Shown here one piece after another: positions 33,829 through 42,518 of a stretch of 64,000 nucleotides of DNA; the stretch's first letter is position 1; each line of letters starts with the position of its first letter. The stretch comes from an uncultured Christensenellaceae bacterium (GTDB lineage Bacteria > Bacillota > Clostridia > Christensenellales > UBA3700). The stretch lies in contig CALWKS010000004.1 in NCBI GenBank assembly GCA_944381325.1, positions 211,189 through 275,188 of the forward strand, written 5' to 3'. Under the pieces are notes generated by a model. It worked only from the letters and a program-made list of their open reading frames with translations, was not told the origin of the DNA and ran no database searches. The position numbers and the translations under genes are program-made.

Positions 33829-34647
33829 ATGGAATATATGTTTGACACTCACACTCATTCAAATTTTTCGCACGACGGCGTACCCTCTGCGGAAACCATG
33901 GTTCAGGCGGCGATACAGCGCGGTTTCAAATACCTCGCCATAACCGACCACTGCGACAAGGACTGCGTAGCTCTTCCCGGATTCGGCTGGGTAAGACAGA
34001 TAGACCTTGAGTCCCGCAAAGAAGAAATGACCAGGCTTAAGCAAAAATACGCAGATAAGATCTATCTTGCGGATTCTCTCGAGTACGGCTATGCTCAGGA
34101 AGCAAATTCTCTTTATCTTGACGTTGAAAAAACTTATCCTACCGACTATGTGATAAATTCAGTCCATATCGTGGAAGGCGTAGACGTCTACTTCAGAGAA
34201 TTTTTTGAAGAACGCACCAAGAAATACGCTTATACCGCTTATCTGAAAGCCATGAGAGAAAGCGTGGATGCGCCTTACGATTACGACGCTATAGGGCATC
34301 TGGGATATATCGCGCGCTGCTCCACTTACCCCGACAAAAGACTGCTTTACAGCGATTTTCAGGACATTATCGACGACATTTTAAAAGCGATAATCGCAAA
34401 GGGGAAAGCACTTGAAGTAAACACCTCTTCCAAGGGCACGAAGTGCGACCTTTTCCACGACACGACGATAATAAAACGATACAGAGAGCTGGGCGGAGAA
34501 CTTCTCACCCTCGGCTCGGACGCACACGAGCCGTCAAGGCTGTCTGCCGATTTCAAAAAAGCTGAAGCGGCTATCGTATCGTCGGGATTCAAGTACGTTT
34601 TCGTCTACAAAAACCATATACCGCACGCGGTAAAGTTGAACGCATAA
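33829..34647 (+). CDS. PHP-domain phosphatase (histidinol-phosphatase HisJ-like)
   Basis: The 272-residue protein is a PHP-family metallophosphoesterase. The N-terminal FDTHTHSNFSHDG has the metal ligands H8 and H10, followed by AITDHCDKD, LEYGYAQE, NSVHIVEG, DYDAIGHLGYIAR and the late GSDAHEPS. These match HisJ-type histidinol-phosphate phosphatases. No other histidine genes are nearby, so phosphatase activity is likely but the substrate is open. The -10 box TATACT ends seven bases before the ATG and no ribosome binding site is present, which suggests a leaderless mRNA. A second ATG at 33838 is possible. Confidence 0.86.
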   Translation: MEYMFDTHTHSNFSHDGVPSAETMVQAAIQRGFKYLAITDHCDKDCVALPGFGWVRQIDLESRKEEMTRLKQKYADKIYLADSLEYGYAQEANSLYLDVEKTYPTDYVINSVHIVEGVDVYFREFFEERTKKYAYTAYLKAMRESVDAPYDYDAIGHLGYIARCSTYPDKRLLYSDFQDIIDDILKAIIAKGKALEVNTSSKGTKCDLFHDTTIIKRYRELGGELLTLGSDAHEPSRLSADFKKAEAAIVSSGFKYVFVYKNHIPHAVKLNA

Positions 34648-34655
34648 AAAGCATA

Positions 34656-34670
34656 TAACCTACACGGGTA
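34656..34670 (+). repeat. Short repeated motif TAACCTACACGGGTA, copy 1
   Basis: This 15-base sequence is identical to one at 57445-57459. Both copies lie just before a gene. A shorter relative, CTACACGGGCA, is at 7103-7113. Confidence 0.6.
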
Positions 34671-34697
34671 AGAAAAAATTTATACTTCTGAAATAAT

Positions 34698-36053
34698 ATG
34701 CAGATCAATTTTAAACCTGAATTCCTGAATAACATGAAAGCTCTTTTGAGAGAGGGTTACGACGACTTTATCGCCTCTTATCAGAAGGAGTCCGTATGCT
34801 CTTTAAGAGTCAACGCTCTTAAAAACGCCGATATCAAAAATATTTTTCAGGACGTAAAATTTACCCCCGTGGAATGGTGTGAAAACGCTTATTATTATCC
34901 GTCTTCTTTCAGAGCCGGCAAGACAGCCGCTCACCTTGCGGGAGCTTTTTATATTCAGGAAGCCAGCGCGACCTTCCCTGCAACGGCACTCAACGTAAAT
35001 GAAGGAGACAAAGTGCTGGACCTATGTGCCGCTCCCGGCGGAAAATCCACGCACATCGCGGCGCTTCTGAACGGAAGCGGTCTTCTCGTATCCAATGAGA
35101 TCGTGCCATCGAGAGCAAACGTACTCTCACAGAATATAGAACGCGCAGGCGTTAAAAACGCGGTAGTTCTCAACGAAGATCCGAGAAACCTCGAAGAGAG
35201 ATTTGAAGGATATTTCGACAAAATACTTGTGGACGCGCCGTGTTCGGGCGAAGGTATGTTCCGCAAAAATCCCGAAGCCGCCGAAGAATGGACTCCCGAC
35301 TCCCCTCAGATATGCGCTGCAAGACAGTTTGAAATTCTGTCAAGCGCGTTCAGAATGCTCAAAGAAGGCGGCATTCTCGTATACAGCACCTGCACTTTCA
35401 GCCCGAAAGAAAACGAAGAAAACGTTGACAGGATTTTAAAAGAGTTCCCGTACGTAGAACTTTATCCTATAGAAACCGATATCCCTCAGCCGATACTTTA
35501 TGACGTGAACGCCGATGACGCGGTAATAAAAGGCACTGTCAGGATAATGCCGCACCTTACGGACGGCGAAGGACATTTCTGCGCGCGTTTCGTGAAAAAA
35601 ACTGCTCAGGAATGCCGCGTAAAAGAACTCAAACCTCAAAAAAACCAGGCGTTCGGCAAAGCGCTTGCAAAATTCTGCAAGCAATTTCTGAATATCACGC
35701 CCGAAGCAAATCTGTTCTTCGGCAATTTCGGTTACTCTGCTCCCTGCGGCTGTCCCGATCTCAACAGACTTAAAGTGCTACGCGCAGGCGTTCAGCTGGG
35801 AGAACTCGTAAAAGACCGTTTCGAGCCTTCCCACTCTTTCGCCATTGCGCTTAAACCCGAAGAAGTTAAAAACGTTCTCGAATTAAAAGAAGGCAGCCGC
35901 GAAGCGACTGCGTACCTTATGGGAGAAACTCTCCCCTGCGGCCTTGAAGGCTGGACCCTCGTCACCGTGAACGGTCTGCCCCTGGGATGGGGAAAAGCGA
36001 GCGGCGGCATACTGAAAAATCACCTGCCAAAAGGCTTGAGAATAAACCGCTGA
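34698..36053 (+). CDS. NOL1/NOP2/Sun-family rRNA cytosine-C5 methyltransferase (RsmF-like)
   Basis: The 451-residue enzyme uses SAM to methylate cytosine C5 in rRNA. Key motifs are the SAM loop DLCAAPGGKSTHI (108-120), DAPCSGEGMFRKNP with C182, and YSTCTFSPKENE with nucleophile C232. The C-terminal 150 residues form the RsmF-type extension with a PUA-like domain (GWTLVTVNGLPLGWGKASGG). No ribosome binding site precedes the ATG. TATACT at 34681-34686 lies 11 bases upstream and the repeated motif TAACCTACACGGGTA occupies the -35 area, so control is atypical. Confidence 0.92.
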   Translation: MQINFKPEFLNNMKALLREGYDDFIASYQKESVCSLRVNALKNADIKNIFQDVKFTPVEWCENAYYYPSSFRAGKTAAHLAGAFYIQEASATFPATALNVNEGDKVLDLCAAPGGKSTHIAALLNGSGLLVSNEIVPSRANVLSQNIERAGVKNAVVLNEDPRNLEERFEGYFDKILVDAPCSGEGMFRKNPEAAEEWTPDSPQICAARQFEILSSAFRMLKEGGILVYSTCTFSPKENEENVDRILKEFPYVELYPIETDIPQPILYDVNADDAVIKGTVRIMPHLTDGEGHFCARFVKKTAQECRVKELKPQKNQAFGKALAKFCKQFLNITPEANLFFGNFGYSAPCGCPDLNRLKVLRAGVQLGELVKDRFEPSHSFAIALKPEEVKNVLELKEGSREATAYLMGETLPCGLEGWTLVTVNGLPLGWGKASGGILKNHLPKGLRINR

Positions 36054-36104
36054 AAACTTTTTCTGTAAAAGCACGGATACTTATTCCGATATATAATATC
36101 TTCT

Positions 36105-36145
36105 GCGCGCGCAAACGGTTTTTGCCGCGCGTTTCTACTTTTTTC
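36105..36145 (+). terminator. Terminator of the RsmF-like gene
   Basis: A GC-rich stem (CGCGCGCAAA against TTTGCCGCGCG, one bulge) is followed by a pyrimidine-rich tract containing TTTTTT, 50 bases after the stop. Confidence 0.65.
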
Positions 36146-36167
36146 TCCTAATTCCGACAAATACAAT

Positions 36168-36197
36168 TGACTTGACACGTGCGCGTGTTTTAAAATA
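36168..36197 (+). promoter_or_regulatory. Probable promoter of xpt
   Basis: TTGACT, an 18-bp spacer and TAAAAT lie about 28 bases before the xpt ATG. The spacer contains the inverted repeat ACACG-TGCG-CGTGT, a possible operator. There is no room for a purine riboswitch. Confidence 0.5.
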
Positions 36198-36224
36198 GAA
36201 CTATATTCTTTAGAGGAAGAGTTT

Positions 36225-36800
36225 ATGCAACTGCTGGAAGAAGCCATTAAAAGCCGCGGCACCGTTTACCCCGGCAACATTCTCAAAGTAGACGGATTTC
36301 TCAATCATCAGATAGACCCTTATATTCTGCGCGCCATAGGCGAAGAAGTCTTCCGCCTGTACAAAGACGCAGGCATAACCAAGATCCTGACCATCGAAGC
36401 GTCAGGCATTGCGATCGCTGCGATCTGCGCGCAATTCTTCAACGTGCCTATGGTCTTTGCAAAAAAGAGCGCGTCTTCAAACATTTCAAAAAACGTATAT
36501 AAAACCACAGTTCATTCTTATACGCACAACCGCGATTACGAAGTTCTCGTCAGCAAGGACTACATAAAAGAGGACGACGTGATCCTTATCGTGGACGACT
36601 TCCTGTCCAACGGAGCGGCGCTCACAGGTCTTATCGACCTAGTCAAACAGGCCAACGCCTCTCTAGCAGGAGCGGCGATAGCGATTGAAAAGAGCTTCCA
36701 GCCCGGCGGCAAAATTCTGCGCGCACAGGGCGTACGTATAGAAAGTCTTGCGATTGTCGAAAGTATGGATGACGGCAATATCGTGTTCGCGCGCGGCTGA
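36225..36800 (+). CDS. xpt: Xanthine phosphoribosyltransferase
   Basis: The 191 residues match Xpt, which turns xanthine and PRPP into XMP for purine salvage. The start MQLLEEAIKSRG, the EASGIAIA segment and the PRPP-binding motif VILIVDDFLSNGAA are characteristic, as is the late EKSFQPGG. The ribosome binding site is GAGGAAGAG. In Bacillus this gene usually lies behind a guanine riboswitch; here the leader is too short for one. It is followed by a BMP-type nucleoside importer, which fits a purine salvage cluster. Confidence 0.95.
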   Translation: MQLLEEAIKSRGTVYPGNILKVDGFLNHQIDPYILRAIGEEVFRLYKDAGITKILTIEASGIAIAAICAQFFNVPMVFAKKSASSNISKNVYKTTVHSYTHNRDYEVLVSKDYIKEDDVILIVDDFLSNGAALTGLIDLVKQANASLAGAAIAIEKSFQPGGKILRAQGVRIESLAIVESMDDGNIVFARG

Positions 36801-36822
36801 GTTTTCGCGCGCCTTTTTCTTT
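36786..36822 (+). terminator. Terminator overlapping the end of xpt
   Basis: GCGCGCGG at the 3' end of xpt pairs with CGCGCGCC at 36806-36812, and a T-rich tract follows. Confidence 0.65.
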
Positions 36823-36833
36823 TCTGAAAACAA

Positions 36834-36849
36834 GTTATCGTAAGATAAC
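36834..36849 (+). promoter_or_regulatory. Small inverted repeat before the BMP lipoprotein gene
   Basis: A perfect repeat GTTATC-GTAA-GATAAC lies 22 bases before the ATG. It could be an operator or a 5' leader hairpin; no canonical promoter was found next to it. Confidence 0.4.
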
Positions 36850-36871
36850 AAATATATGGAGGTTTCAAACA

Positions 36872-38116
36872 ATGAAGAAAAAAATCACTGTCCTTCTTCT
36901 CGTGCTTGTAATGATCGTTACGAGTCTTGGAGTAATGGCAACTTTTACCGCATGTAACGAAACAAGCGGATTTAAAATCGGCGTTCTTCACATCAATCCC
37001 GTATCGTCGACATCAGGATATACCTATGCTCATCAGCAAGGTATCCTTTACGCTAAGGAACAGCTTGGTCTCAGCGACTCTCAGATCCTTATAAAGGACA
37101 ACCTGCCCGACGACCAGACCGACCAGATCAACGCAGCTATCGAAGAACTTATCGCTGAAGGCTGCAATATGATCATCGGCACTTCTTTCGGCTATATGGA
37201 AGAGCTTCAGGCATACGCTAAGCAGTATCCTGAAATCATCTTCTCTCACGGTACAGGTTATCTCGATACTTTCGGCGAAGGCGAAAACAACAACATGAAC
37301 AACTACTTCGGCAGAATTTATCAGGTAAGATATCTGTCAGGTCTCGTTGCAGGTCTCACCACCAAGACGAATAACATCGGCTATGTAGTTGCAAGAGGTA
37401 CCGATACCGCAGAATGCACCAGCGGCGTAAACGCTTTCACCCTCGGTGTTCAGGCTGTAAACCCCGACGCTAAAGTTCATGTCATGATCCTCAACAGCTG
37501 GTACGACCTCGTCAACGAACGCGGCTTTGCAGACACTCTTATCGAAAGCTACAACTGCGACGTAGTAACACAGCACTGCGACACCGAAGGACCTTCTGCA
37601 AGCGCTAAAGAACACGGCGTATTCAGCATCGGTTACAACAGCGATATGGCTCTTGCAGTAGCTGACGAAGGCGTTGAAAGAGATCCTTCCGTTCTCACTT
37701 CCGTTCTCTGGAACTGGGGCGCTTACTACAAAGTAGCTATCGAAACCGCTATGAAGTGCTTTGACGAAGAAGGCAACTTCGTAAGCAACGAAGAGTGGGT
37801 CAAGTTCGGCAATTATTACGGCGACTACACCAACGGTCTTTACAAACTCGCTCCCCTTTCAGAAAATTGCCCCGAAGGCACTGCTGAAATCGTAGCTCTT
37901 GTCGAAGACATAATGGCCACCGGCACAACCGAATGGGACGTATTCACCAATACTGCTCTTTCTTTCGTTAAGGGCGAAGACGGCAAATACACCGTGGTCA
38001 AGAGCGAAAGACAGCTTATGGACAACGAAGGCAACGCTATCAACAACGTTACCGTTGCAAACATAACCGGCAGCATGCCTTACTGGGTTGCAGGCGTAGA
38101 AGTTCACAACAAGTAA
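36872..38116 (+). CDS. BMP/PnrA-family nucleoside-binding lipoprotein of an ABC importer
   Basis: The 414-residue lipoprotein has a signal peptide and lipobox-like FTAC (residues 25-28), then the BMP fold: FKIGVLHINPVSSTSGYTYAHQQGI, IGTSFGYMEELQAYAKQYPEIIFSHGTGY, YFGRIYQVRYLSGLVAGLTTK and IGYVVARGTDTAECTSGVNAFTLG. BMP proteins of this type (BmpA, PnrA, NupA-like) bind purine nucleosides. It has a TGGAGG ribosome binding site and is followed by the matching ATPase and two permeases. Confidence 0.93.
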   Translation: MKKKITVLLLVLVMIVTSLGVMATFTACNETSGFKIGVLHINPVSSTSGYTYAHQQGILYAKEQLGLSDSQILIKDNLPDDQTDQINAAIEELIAEGCNMIIGTSFGYMEELQAYAKQYPEIIFSHGTGYLDTFGEGENNNMNNYFGRIYQVRYLSGLVAGLTTKTNNIGYVVARGTDTAECTSGVNAFTLGVQAVNPDAKVHVMILNSWYDLVNERGFADTLIESYNCDVVTQHCDTEGPSASAKEHGVFSIGYNSDMALAVADEGVERDPSVLTSVLWNWGAYYKVAIETAMKCFDEEGNFVSNEEWVKFGNYYGDYTNGLYKLAPLSENCPEGTAEIVALVEDIMATGTTEWDVFTNTALSFVKGEDGKYTVVKSERQLMDNEGNAINNVTVANITGSMPYWVAGVEVHNK

Positions 38117-38148
38117 TTTAACACAAAACACTGAACAAGGATTTTCAA

Positions 38149-39891
38149 ATGAATAATATCGTAGAAATCCGCAACCTCACCAAAACATTCGGTGAAGTAG
38201 TTGCGAACAATAACGTTCGCTTAGATATCCGGCAGGGCGAGATTCTCGCCCTGCTCGGCGAAAACGGAAGCGGAAAAACGACTCTTATGAATATGCTCTC
38301 AGGTATTTACCAGCCTGACAGCGGCGATATATTCATAAACGGCAGAAAAGTCGTCATTCACTCCCCCGAAGAAGCGAAGAAGCTGGGTATCGGTATGGTA
38401 CACCAGCATTTTAAACTTATCGACACTCTTACTGCAGCCGACAATATATGGATGGGCACAGAGAGTCAACCGTTTTATCTTGACGAAAAACTTTCTTATG
38501 CAGACGAGTGTAACCCCTGCGACTCAAACGACAAGAAAGAACTTGCCGCTCAGAAACTACGCAGATTTAAAGTCAGAACAAAATTGCGCCTTAGCGCAAG
38601 CAGATACAGACTGGGTAATTTTATCAAAGGTCAGCCTTTAAAAAAAGAGCGTTATTCTCTGATAGATAAAATCACTCACGATTTCGGATTTGAACTGGAT
38701 TCACGCAAAAAAGTAGCCGATATGGCGGTAAGCGAAAAACAGACCTGTGAAATTATAAAGGTTTTGTTTTACGGCGCGAAGATACTTATTCTTGACGAAC
38801 CTACAGCCGTACTTACGACCCAGGAAATTCAAAAACTTTTCAACACCATCAGAAGAATGAAAGAGCGCGGCTGCTCTATCATTATAATAACCCACAAGCT
38901 CAACGAGGTGCTTGAAATAAGCGACCGCGTCGCAATCATGCGCAAAGGCGAATACATCACGACAGTCGACACCAAGGACGCAAACGAACAAAGCCTTACA
39001 GAACTTATGGTGGGCGAAAAGGTAGAGCTTCATATCGACAGACCTGAAACAGACTTCGACCGTCCCCTGCTTGAGATCCGCAATCTCACCGTAAAAAACG
39101 ACGAAGGCTCAGTTGCTATCGATGATATGAGCTTTTATATTCGCGGCGGCGAAATGCTCGGCGTCGCAGGCATTTCAGGTTGCGGACAAAAAGAACTGTG
39201 CGAAGCAATCGCAGGCCTCAGAAAAATAGAAAGCGGAGAGATCAACCATAAGGGTCAGTCTCTTATAGGGCTTCCCCCGAAAAAGATTATTGAAATGGGC
39301 ATTTCAATGAGCTTTATACCTGAGGACAGACTGGGTATGGGTCTCGCGCCTTCTATGTCTATCACGGACAATATGATGCTCAAAACATATTCTGAAGGCA
39401 GATTCAATCCTTTCGTAAACAGAAAAAAAGCGAGAGAAAAGGCAAAAGAACTTATAAAAGCGCTCAATATCGTTACCCCGTCTACCGAAACCCCCGTACG
39501 CAGACTTTCAGGCGGCAACGTACAGAAAGTCCTCGTAGGCAGAGAAATAGAATCTTCCCCCAACGTTATTATAACCGCGTATCCCGTAAGAGGTCTTGAC
39601 ATAAACTCTTCATACGCGATTTACGACATCCTTAACGAACAGAAGAAAAAAGGCGTCGGTATACTCTTTGTAGGCGAAGACCTCGACGTTATGCTGGCTC
39701 TGTGCGATAAAATCATGGTTATTTGCCACGGCAAACTGATGGGCGTCGTTCACGCGGAAAAAGCCACCAAAGAACAATTGGGACTTATGATGACGGGCGC
39801 TCTTGACCTTCAGGTGGAAAACGCAAAGCAGTACGGCATAGCAAAAGACAGCAACATAACCGAGGAGGCGCAAAATGACAAAAACGAATAA
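38149..39891 (+). CDS. Nucleoside ABC importer ATPase (two fused NBDs)
   Basis: The 580-residue protein holds two ABC domains, like NupO/YufO. NBD1 has Walker A GENGSGKTT (37-45), Q-loop VHQHFKL (84-90) and Walker B ILILDEP (212-218). Its signature MAVSEKQ (192-198) is degenerate, as in some relatives. About 60 extra residues (105-168, with CNPCDSNDKKE and a basic stretch) are inserted after the Q-loop. NBD2 has the relaxed Walker A GISGCGQKEL, signature LSGGNVQK and the TAYPVRGLD Walker B segment typical of this importer class. It overlaps the first permease by 17 bp. Confidence 0.93.
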   Translation: MNNIVEIRNLTKTFGEVVANNNVRLDIRQGEILALLGENGSGKTTLMNMLSGIYQPDSGDIFINGRKVVIHSPEEAKKLGIGMVHQHFKLIDTLTAADNIWMGTESQPFYLDEKLSYADECNPCDSNDKKELAAQKLRRFKVRTKLRLSASRYRLGNFIKGQPLKKERYSLIDKITHDFGFELDSRKKVADMAVSEKQTCEIIKVLFYGAKILILDEPTAVLTTQEIQKLFNTIRRMKERGCSIIIITHKLNEVLEISDRVAIMRKGEYITTVDTKDANEQSLTELMVGEKVELHIDRPETDFDRPLLEIRNLTVKNDEGSVAIDDMSFYIRGGEMLGVAGISGCGQKELCEAIAGLRKIESGEINHKGQSLIGLPPKKIIEMGISMSFIPEDRLGMGLAPSMSITDNMMLKTYSEGRFNPFVNRKKAREKAKELIKALNIVTPSTETPVRRLSGGNVQKVLVGREIESSPNVIITAYPVRGLDINSSYAIYDILNEQKKKGVGILFVGEDLDVMLALCDKIMVICHGKLMGVVHAEKATKEQLGLMMTGALDLQVENAKQYGIAKDSNITEEAQNDKNE

Positions 39892-41491
39892 AGATCCATT
39901 GGTTAAAATATCCAAAAGGCAAAACCTTGCGCTTCAATATAAACTTTTGCTTACCGTCGGCGCTATCATTCTTTCTCTGGCGCTTGGAGCGTTGCTGCTT
40001 GCCTGCCTGGGATACAACCCGTTTGAGTTTTATGTTCAACTCATACTGGGCAACTTTAAAAACGCTTCGTATCTTAAGCTGCTTATAAGAACGCTGATCC
40101 CCCTTCTGATCACTTCTCTTGGTGTTTCGCTGGCATTCAAAATGCGTTTCTGGAATATCGGTGCCGAAGGTCAGTTTATTATAGGTGCGATCATTGCAAT
40201 GACTTTTTCGCTGTTTATAGGCGATTCTCTGCCTTCTCCTCTGGGTGCGATAGTTATCGTACTTCTTGGCGCTCTCGGAGGCGGAATTTACGCTTTGTTT
40301 GTAGCACTGCTTAAGGTAAAATACAACACCAACGAAACTCTGATGACGCTTATGCTGAACTATGTTGCGCTTTACCTGGCTTCATATATGCTCAAAACCG
40401 ATTTTTATGCAATACAAGGACAGGGCGTCCCTTCGTTCAAAGTAATAGCTGAATCGCTGTGGCTTACAGAAATAAGCATAGGTAAATTTTCTTTCGATAC
40501 GGCTTTGTTCGTTGCGATCGCGCTTGTAATAATTCTTTTCGTATATTTTAAGCAGTCTAAACAGGGTTACGAGCTGAACGTAGTAGGAGACAGCCCCAAC
40601 ACCGCAAAATATGCCGGAATGAAAGTTAAATGGATAATCGTAAGAACGATGTTCCTTTCAGGAGCTATTATAGGTATGGCAGGAGCTCTCAAACTCTGCG
40701 GCTCTTCAGCAGGTCATACGTTCAGCGCAAATATCACCGGCGGCGTAGGTTGGACATCTATTATCGTAGCGTGGCTTGCAAAACTCAACCCGATAGGAAT
40801 CTTCATTGCCTCATTGCTGATGTCAATTCTTGAAAGAGGTTGTGAGTTTGCCCGCACTTCTATGAATATGAACTCTGCAATAAGCGACGTTCTTCAAGGT
40901 ATAATACTTTTCACCGTCCTTGCCTGCGACTTCTTTATCGGATACAAAGTATCCTTCCGCAAAAAGGCAAAACCGGGAATTGCCACGGAAGACAACGGCG
41001 ACGTTCTGAAAGAAACTCCATCAGTTCAATCTGCAGAAGAAAACGTTTCGTCAGACTTCTCTTGTGAAGAACAAGCAACGGTTTCAGAGCACGTCGATAT
41101 AGTTACTGAAAATATCGAAGAAATTCCGGAAGCTGTTTCTTCAGAAGCATCAGAGTCATTGCCGGAAGCTTCTCTTCCCGACGTTACTCTGCCGTCAGTA
41201 TTAACGGAAGAATCAGTTCCTATTGACGAAGAAAAAAACGCTCAGACAAACGATACAGAAAAAGAAGATATCAAAGCGGATAAAACCGAAAAAGGTGAAA
41301 TAAAAAATAAAACAGCGGCAAAGAAGGCATCTTCAAAGAAGTCTTCGGCTTCAGCCGCAAAAACCGCAAAATCTTCAAAAGGAACTAAATCTACCACGAA
41401 GAAAACATCTGAAAAAAAGACTACAAAAGTAAAGGCTTCTTCAACAAGAAAAACAAACTCAAACAAAAAAGGAGGTGCCGACAATGAATAA
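39875..41491 (+). CDS. Nucleoside ABC importer permease with long charged C-terminal tail
   Basis: Residues 1-360 are a BMP-system permease (NupP/YufP-like) with the hallmark FKMRFWNIGAEGQFIIGAI and about nine membrane segments. Residues 361-538 form a tail not usual in the family. It is first acidic, rich in Glu, Ser and Val (370-460). It is then extremely basic, with Lys-, Ala-, Ser- and Thr-rich runs (KKASSKKSSASAAKTAKSSK), like histone H1 or a nucleic-acid-binding tail. The tail is in frame and ends with a ribosome binding site (GGAGGTG) for the next permease, which overlaps it by 8 bp. The tail's role is unknown. Confidence 0.92.
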   Translation: MTKTNKDPLVKISKRQNLALQYKLLLTVGAIILSLALGALLLACLGYNPFEFYVQLILGNFKNASYLKLLIRTLIPLLITSLGVSLAFKMRFWNIGAEGQFIIGAIIAMTFSLFIGDSLPSPLGAIVIVLLGALGGGIYALFVALLKVKYNTNETLMTLMLNYVALYLASYMLKTDFYAIQGQGVPSFKVIAESLWLTEISIGKFSFDTALFVAIALVIILFVYFKQSKQGYELNVVGDSPNTAKYAGMKVKWIIVRTMFLSGAIIGMAGALKLCGSSAGHTFSANITGGVGWTSIIVAWLAKLNPIGIFIASLLMSILERGCEFARTSMNMNSAISDVLQGIILFTVLACDFFIGYKVSFRKKAKPGIATEDNGDVLKETPSVQSAEENVSSDFSCEEQATVSEHVDIVTENIEEIPEAVSSEASESLPEASLPDVTLPSVLTEESVPIDEEKNAQTNDTEKEDIKADKTEKGEIKNKTAAKKASSKKSSASAAKTAKSSKGTKSTTKKTSEKKTTKVKASSTRKTNSNKKGGADNE

Positions 41492-42476
41492 CGCAGTTAT
41501 GGCTATAATTTTGACAATCGGTGAAGCTATCCGCCGAGGCACTCCTCTTTTGCTTGGTACGACAGGCGAAATCCTAAACGAAAAATCAGGTTCTCTGAAC
41601 CTGGGAGTAGAGGGCACTATGGCAGTCGGCGCGATTACAGGAGCTTTGCTTGGACTTACCACAAGTAGCGTTTTCCTGGCTCTCCTCGGTGCTTTCATAG
41701 GAGGCATGTTCTGCGGACTGATATATGCCTTTCTTACGATTTCTTTGAAAGCCAATCAAAACGTTACCGGTCTTGCAATAACCATATTCGGCAGCGGTCT
41801 GTGTCTTTTCGTTGGCGAAACTCTGAAGTCGTCGGGCAAATTCCCTTCCTATACGACCTCTTTCTACAACGCTATCACAAGCGGCGGTATCCCCGGACTC
41901 AAGGATATACCTTATATCGGTACTTTGCTGTTCTCTTACAACGTTCTTGTTTATATTGCCATAGTTATAGCAATTGTAGTTTGGATCTATATAACGAAAA
42001 CAAAGTCAGGTCTGAGAATGCGCGCAGCAGGCGAAAACCCTGCGGCGGCAGACAGCGTAGGTATAAACGTCGATGCCGAAAGATACAAAAACATTGTTTT
42101 AGGCAGCGGAATCATGGGCCTCGGCGGCGTATATATGGCTTTGTTCATCAATAACGGATTGTGGAATACGGACTGGATCGCCGGCTATGGTTGGATAGCT
42201 GTCGCACTGGTCATATTTGCGAACTGGTCTTCTGCCCGCGCTATATGGGGATCTTATATATTTGGTCTCCTGCTCGCACTTAAATCCAGAATGCCATCGC
42301 TTGCAAGTGCGTTTCCTTCTATCCTCTCTTGGTCGACGGCTATTCCCACAGAAGTTTTCGACGCATTGCCGTTTATCGTTACAATGTTGGTGCTTATCAT
42401 CTCATCGATGAGAAAAAACAAAAACTCAGGATGTCCTGCAGGACTTGGTCTCAACTATTTCAGAGAAGAAAGATAA
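41484..42476 (+). CDS. Nucleoside ABC importer second permease
   Basis: From the ATG at 41484 the protein has 330 residues with eight to ten membrane segments. The family motif is RRGTPLLLGTTGEILNEKSGSLNLGVEGTMAVGA, and a conserved cytoplasmic loop is RMRAAGENPAAADSVGINV. It matches NupQ/YufQ. It completes the binding protein-ATPase-permease-permease set and lacks the charged tail of its partner. Confidence 0.93.
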   Translation: MNNAVMAIILTIGEAIRRGTPLLLGTTGEILNEKSGSLNLGVEGTMAVGAITGALLGLTTSSVFLALLGAFIGGMFCGLIYAFLTISLKANQNVTGLAITIFGSGLCLFVGETLKSSGKFPSYTTSFYNAITSGGIPGLKDIPYIGTLLFSYNVLVYIAIVIAIVVWIYITKTKSGLRMRAAGENPAAADSVGINVDAERYKNIVLGSGIMGLGGVYMALFINNGLWNTDWIAGYGWIAVALVIFANWSSARAIWGSYIFGLLLALKSRMPSLASAFPSILSWSTAIPTEVFDALPFIVTMLVLIISSMRKNKNSGCPAGLGLNYFREER

Positions 42477-42489
42477 AACACAAATCAGA

Positions 42490-42518
42490 TAAGCGCGGCG
42501 TTTGCCGCGCTTTTTTTA
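42490..42518 (+). terminator. Terminator of the nucleoside importer operon
   Basis: The stem AAGCGCGGC / GCCGCGCTT has a 4-base loop and seven T residues. Confidence 0.88.

Noticed and set aside
36138..36224. A purine riboswitch before xpt
   Set aside because: Only about 28 bases separate the probable promoter from the start codon, and the conserved purine-aptamer loops are absent.
38149..39891. Treating the degenerate signature of NBD1 as a broken ATPase
   Set aside because: Importer ATPases of the BMP class often show altered signature or Walker motifs in one domain, so this is within family variation.
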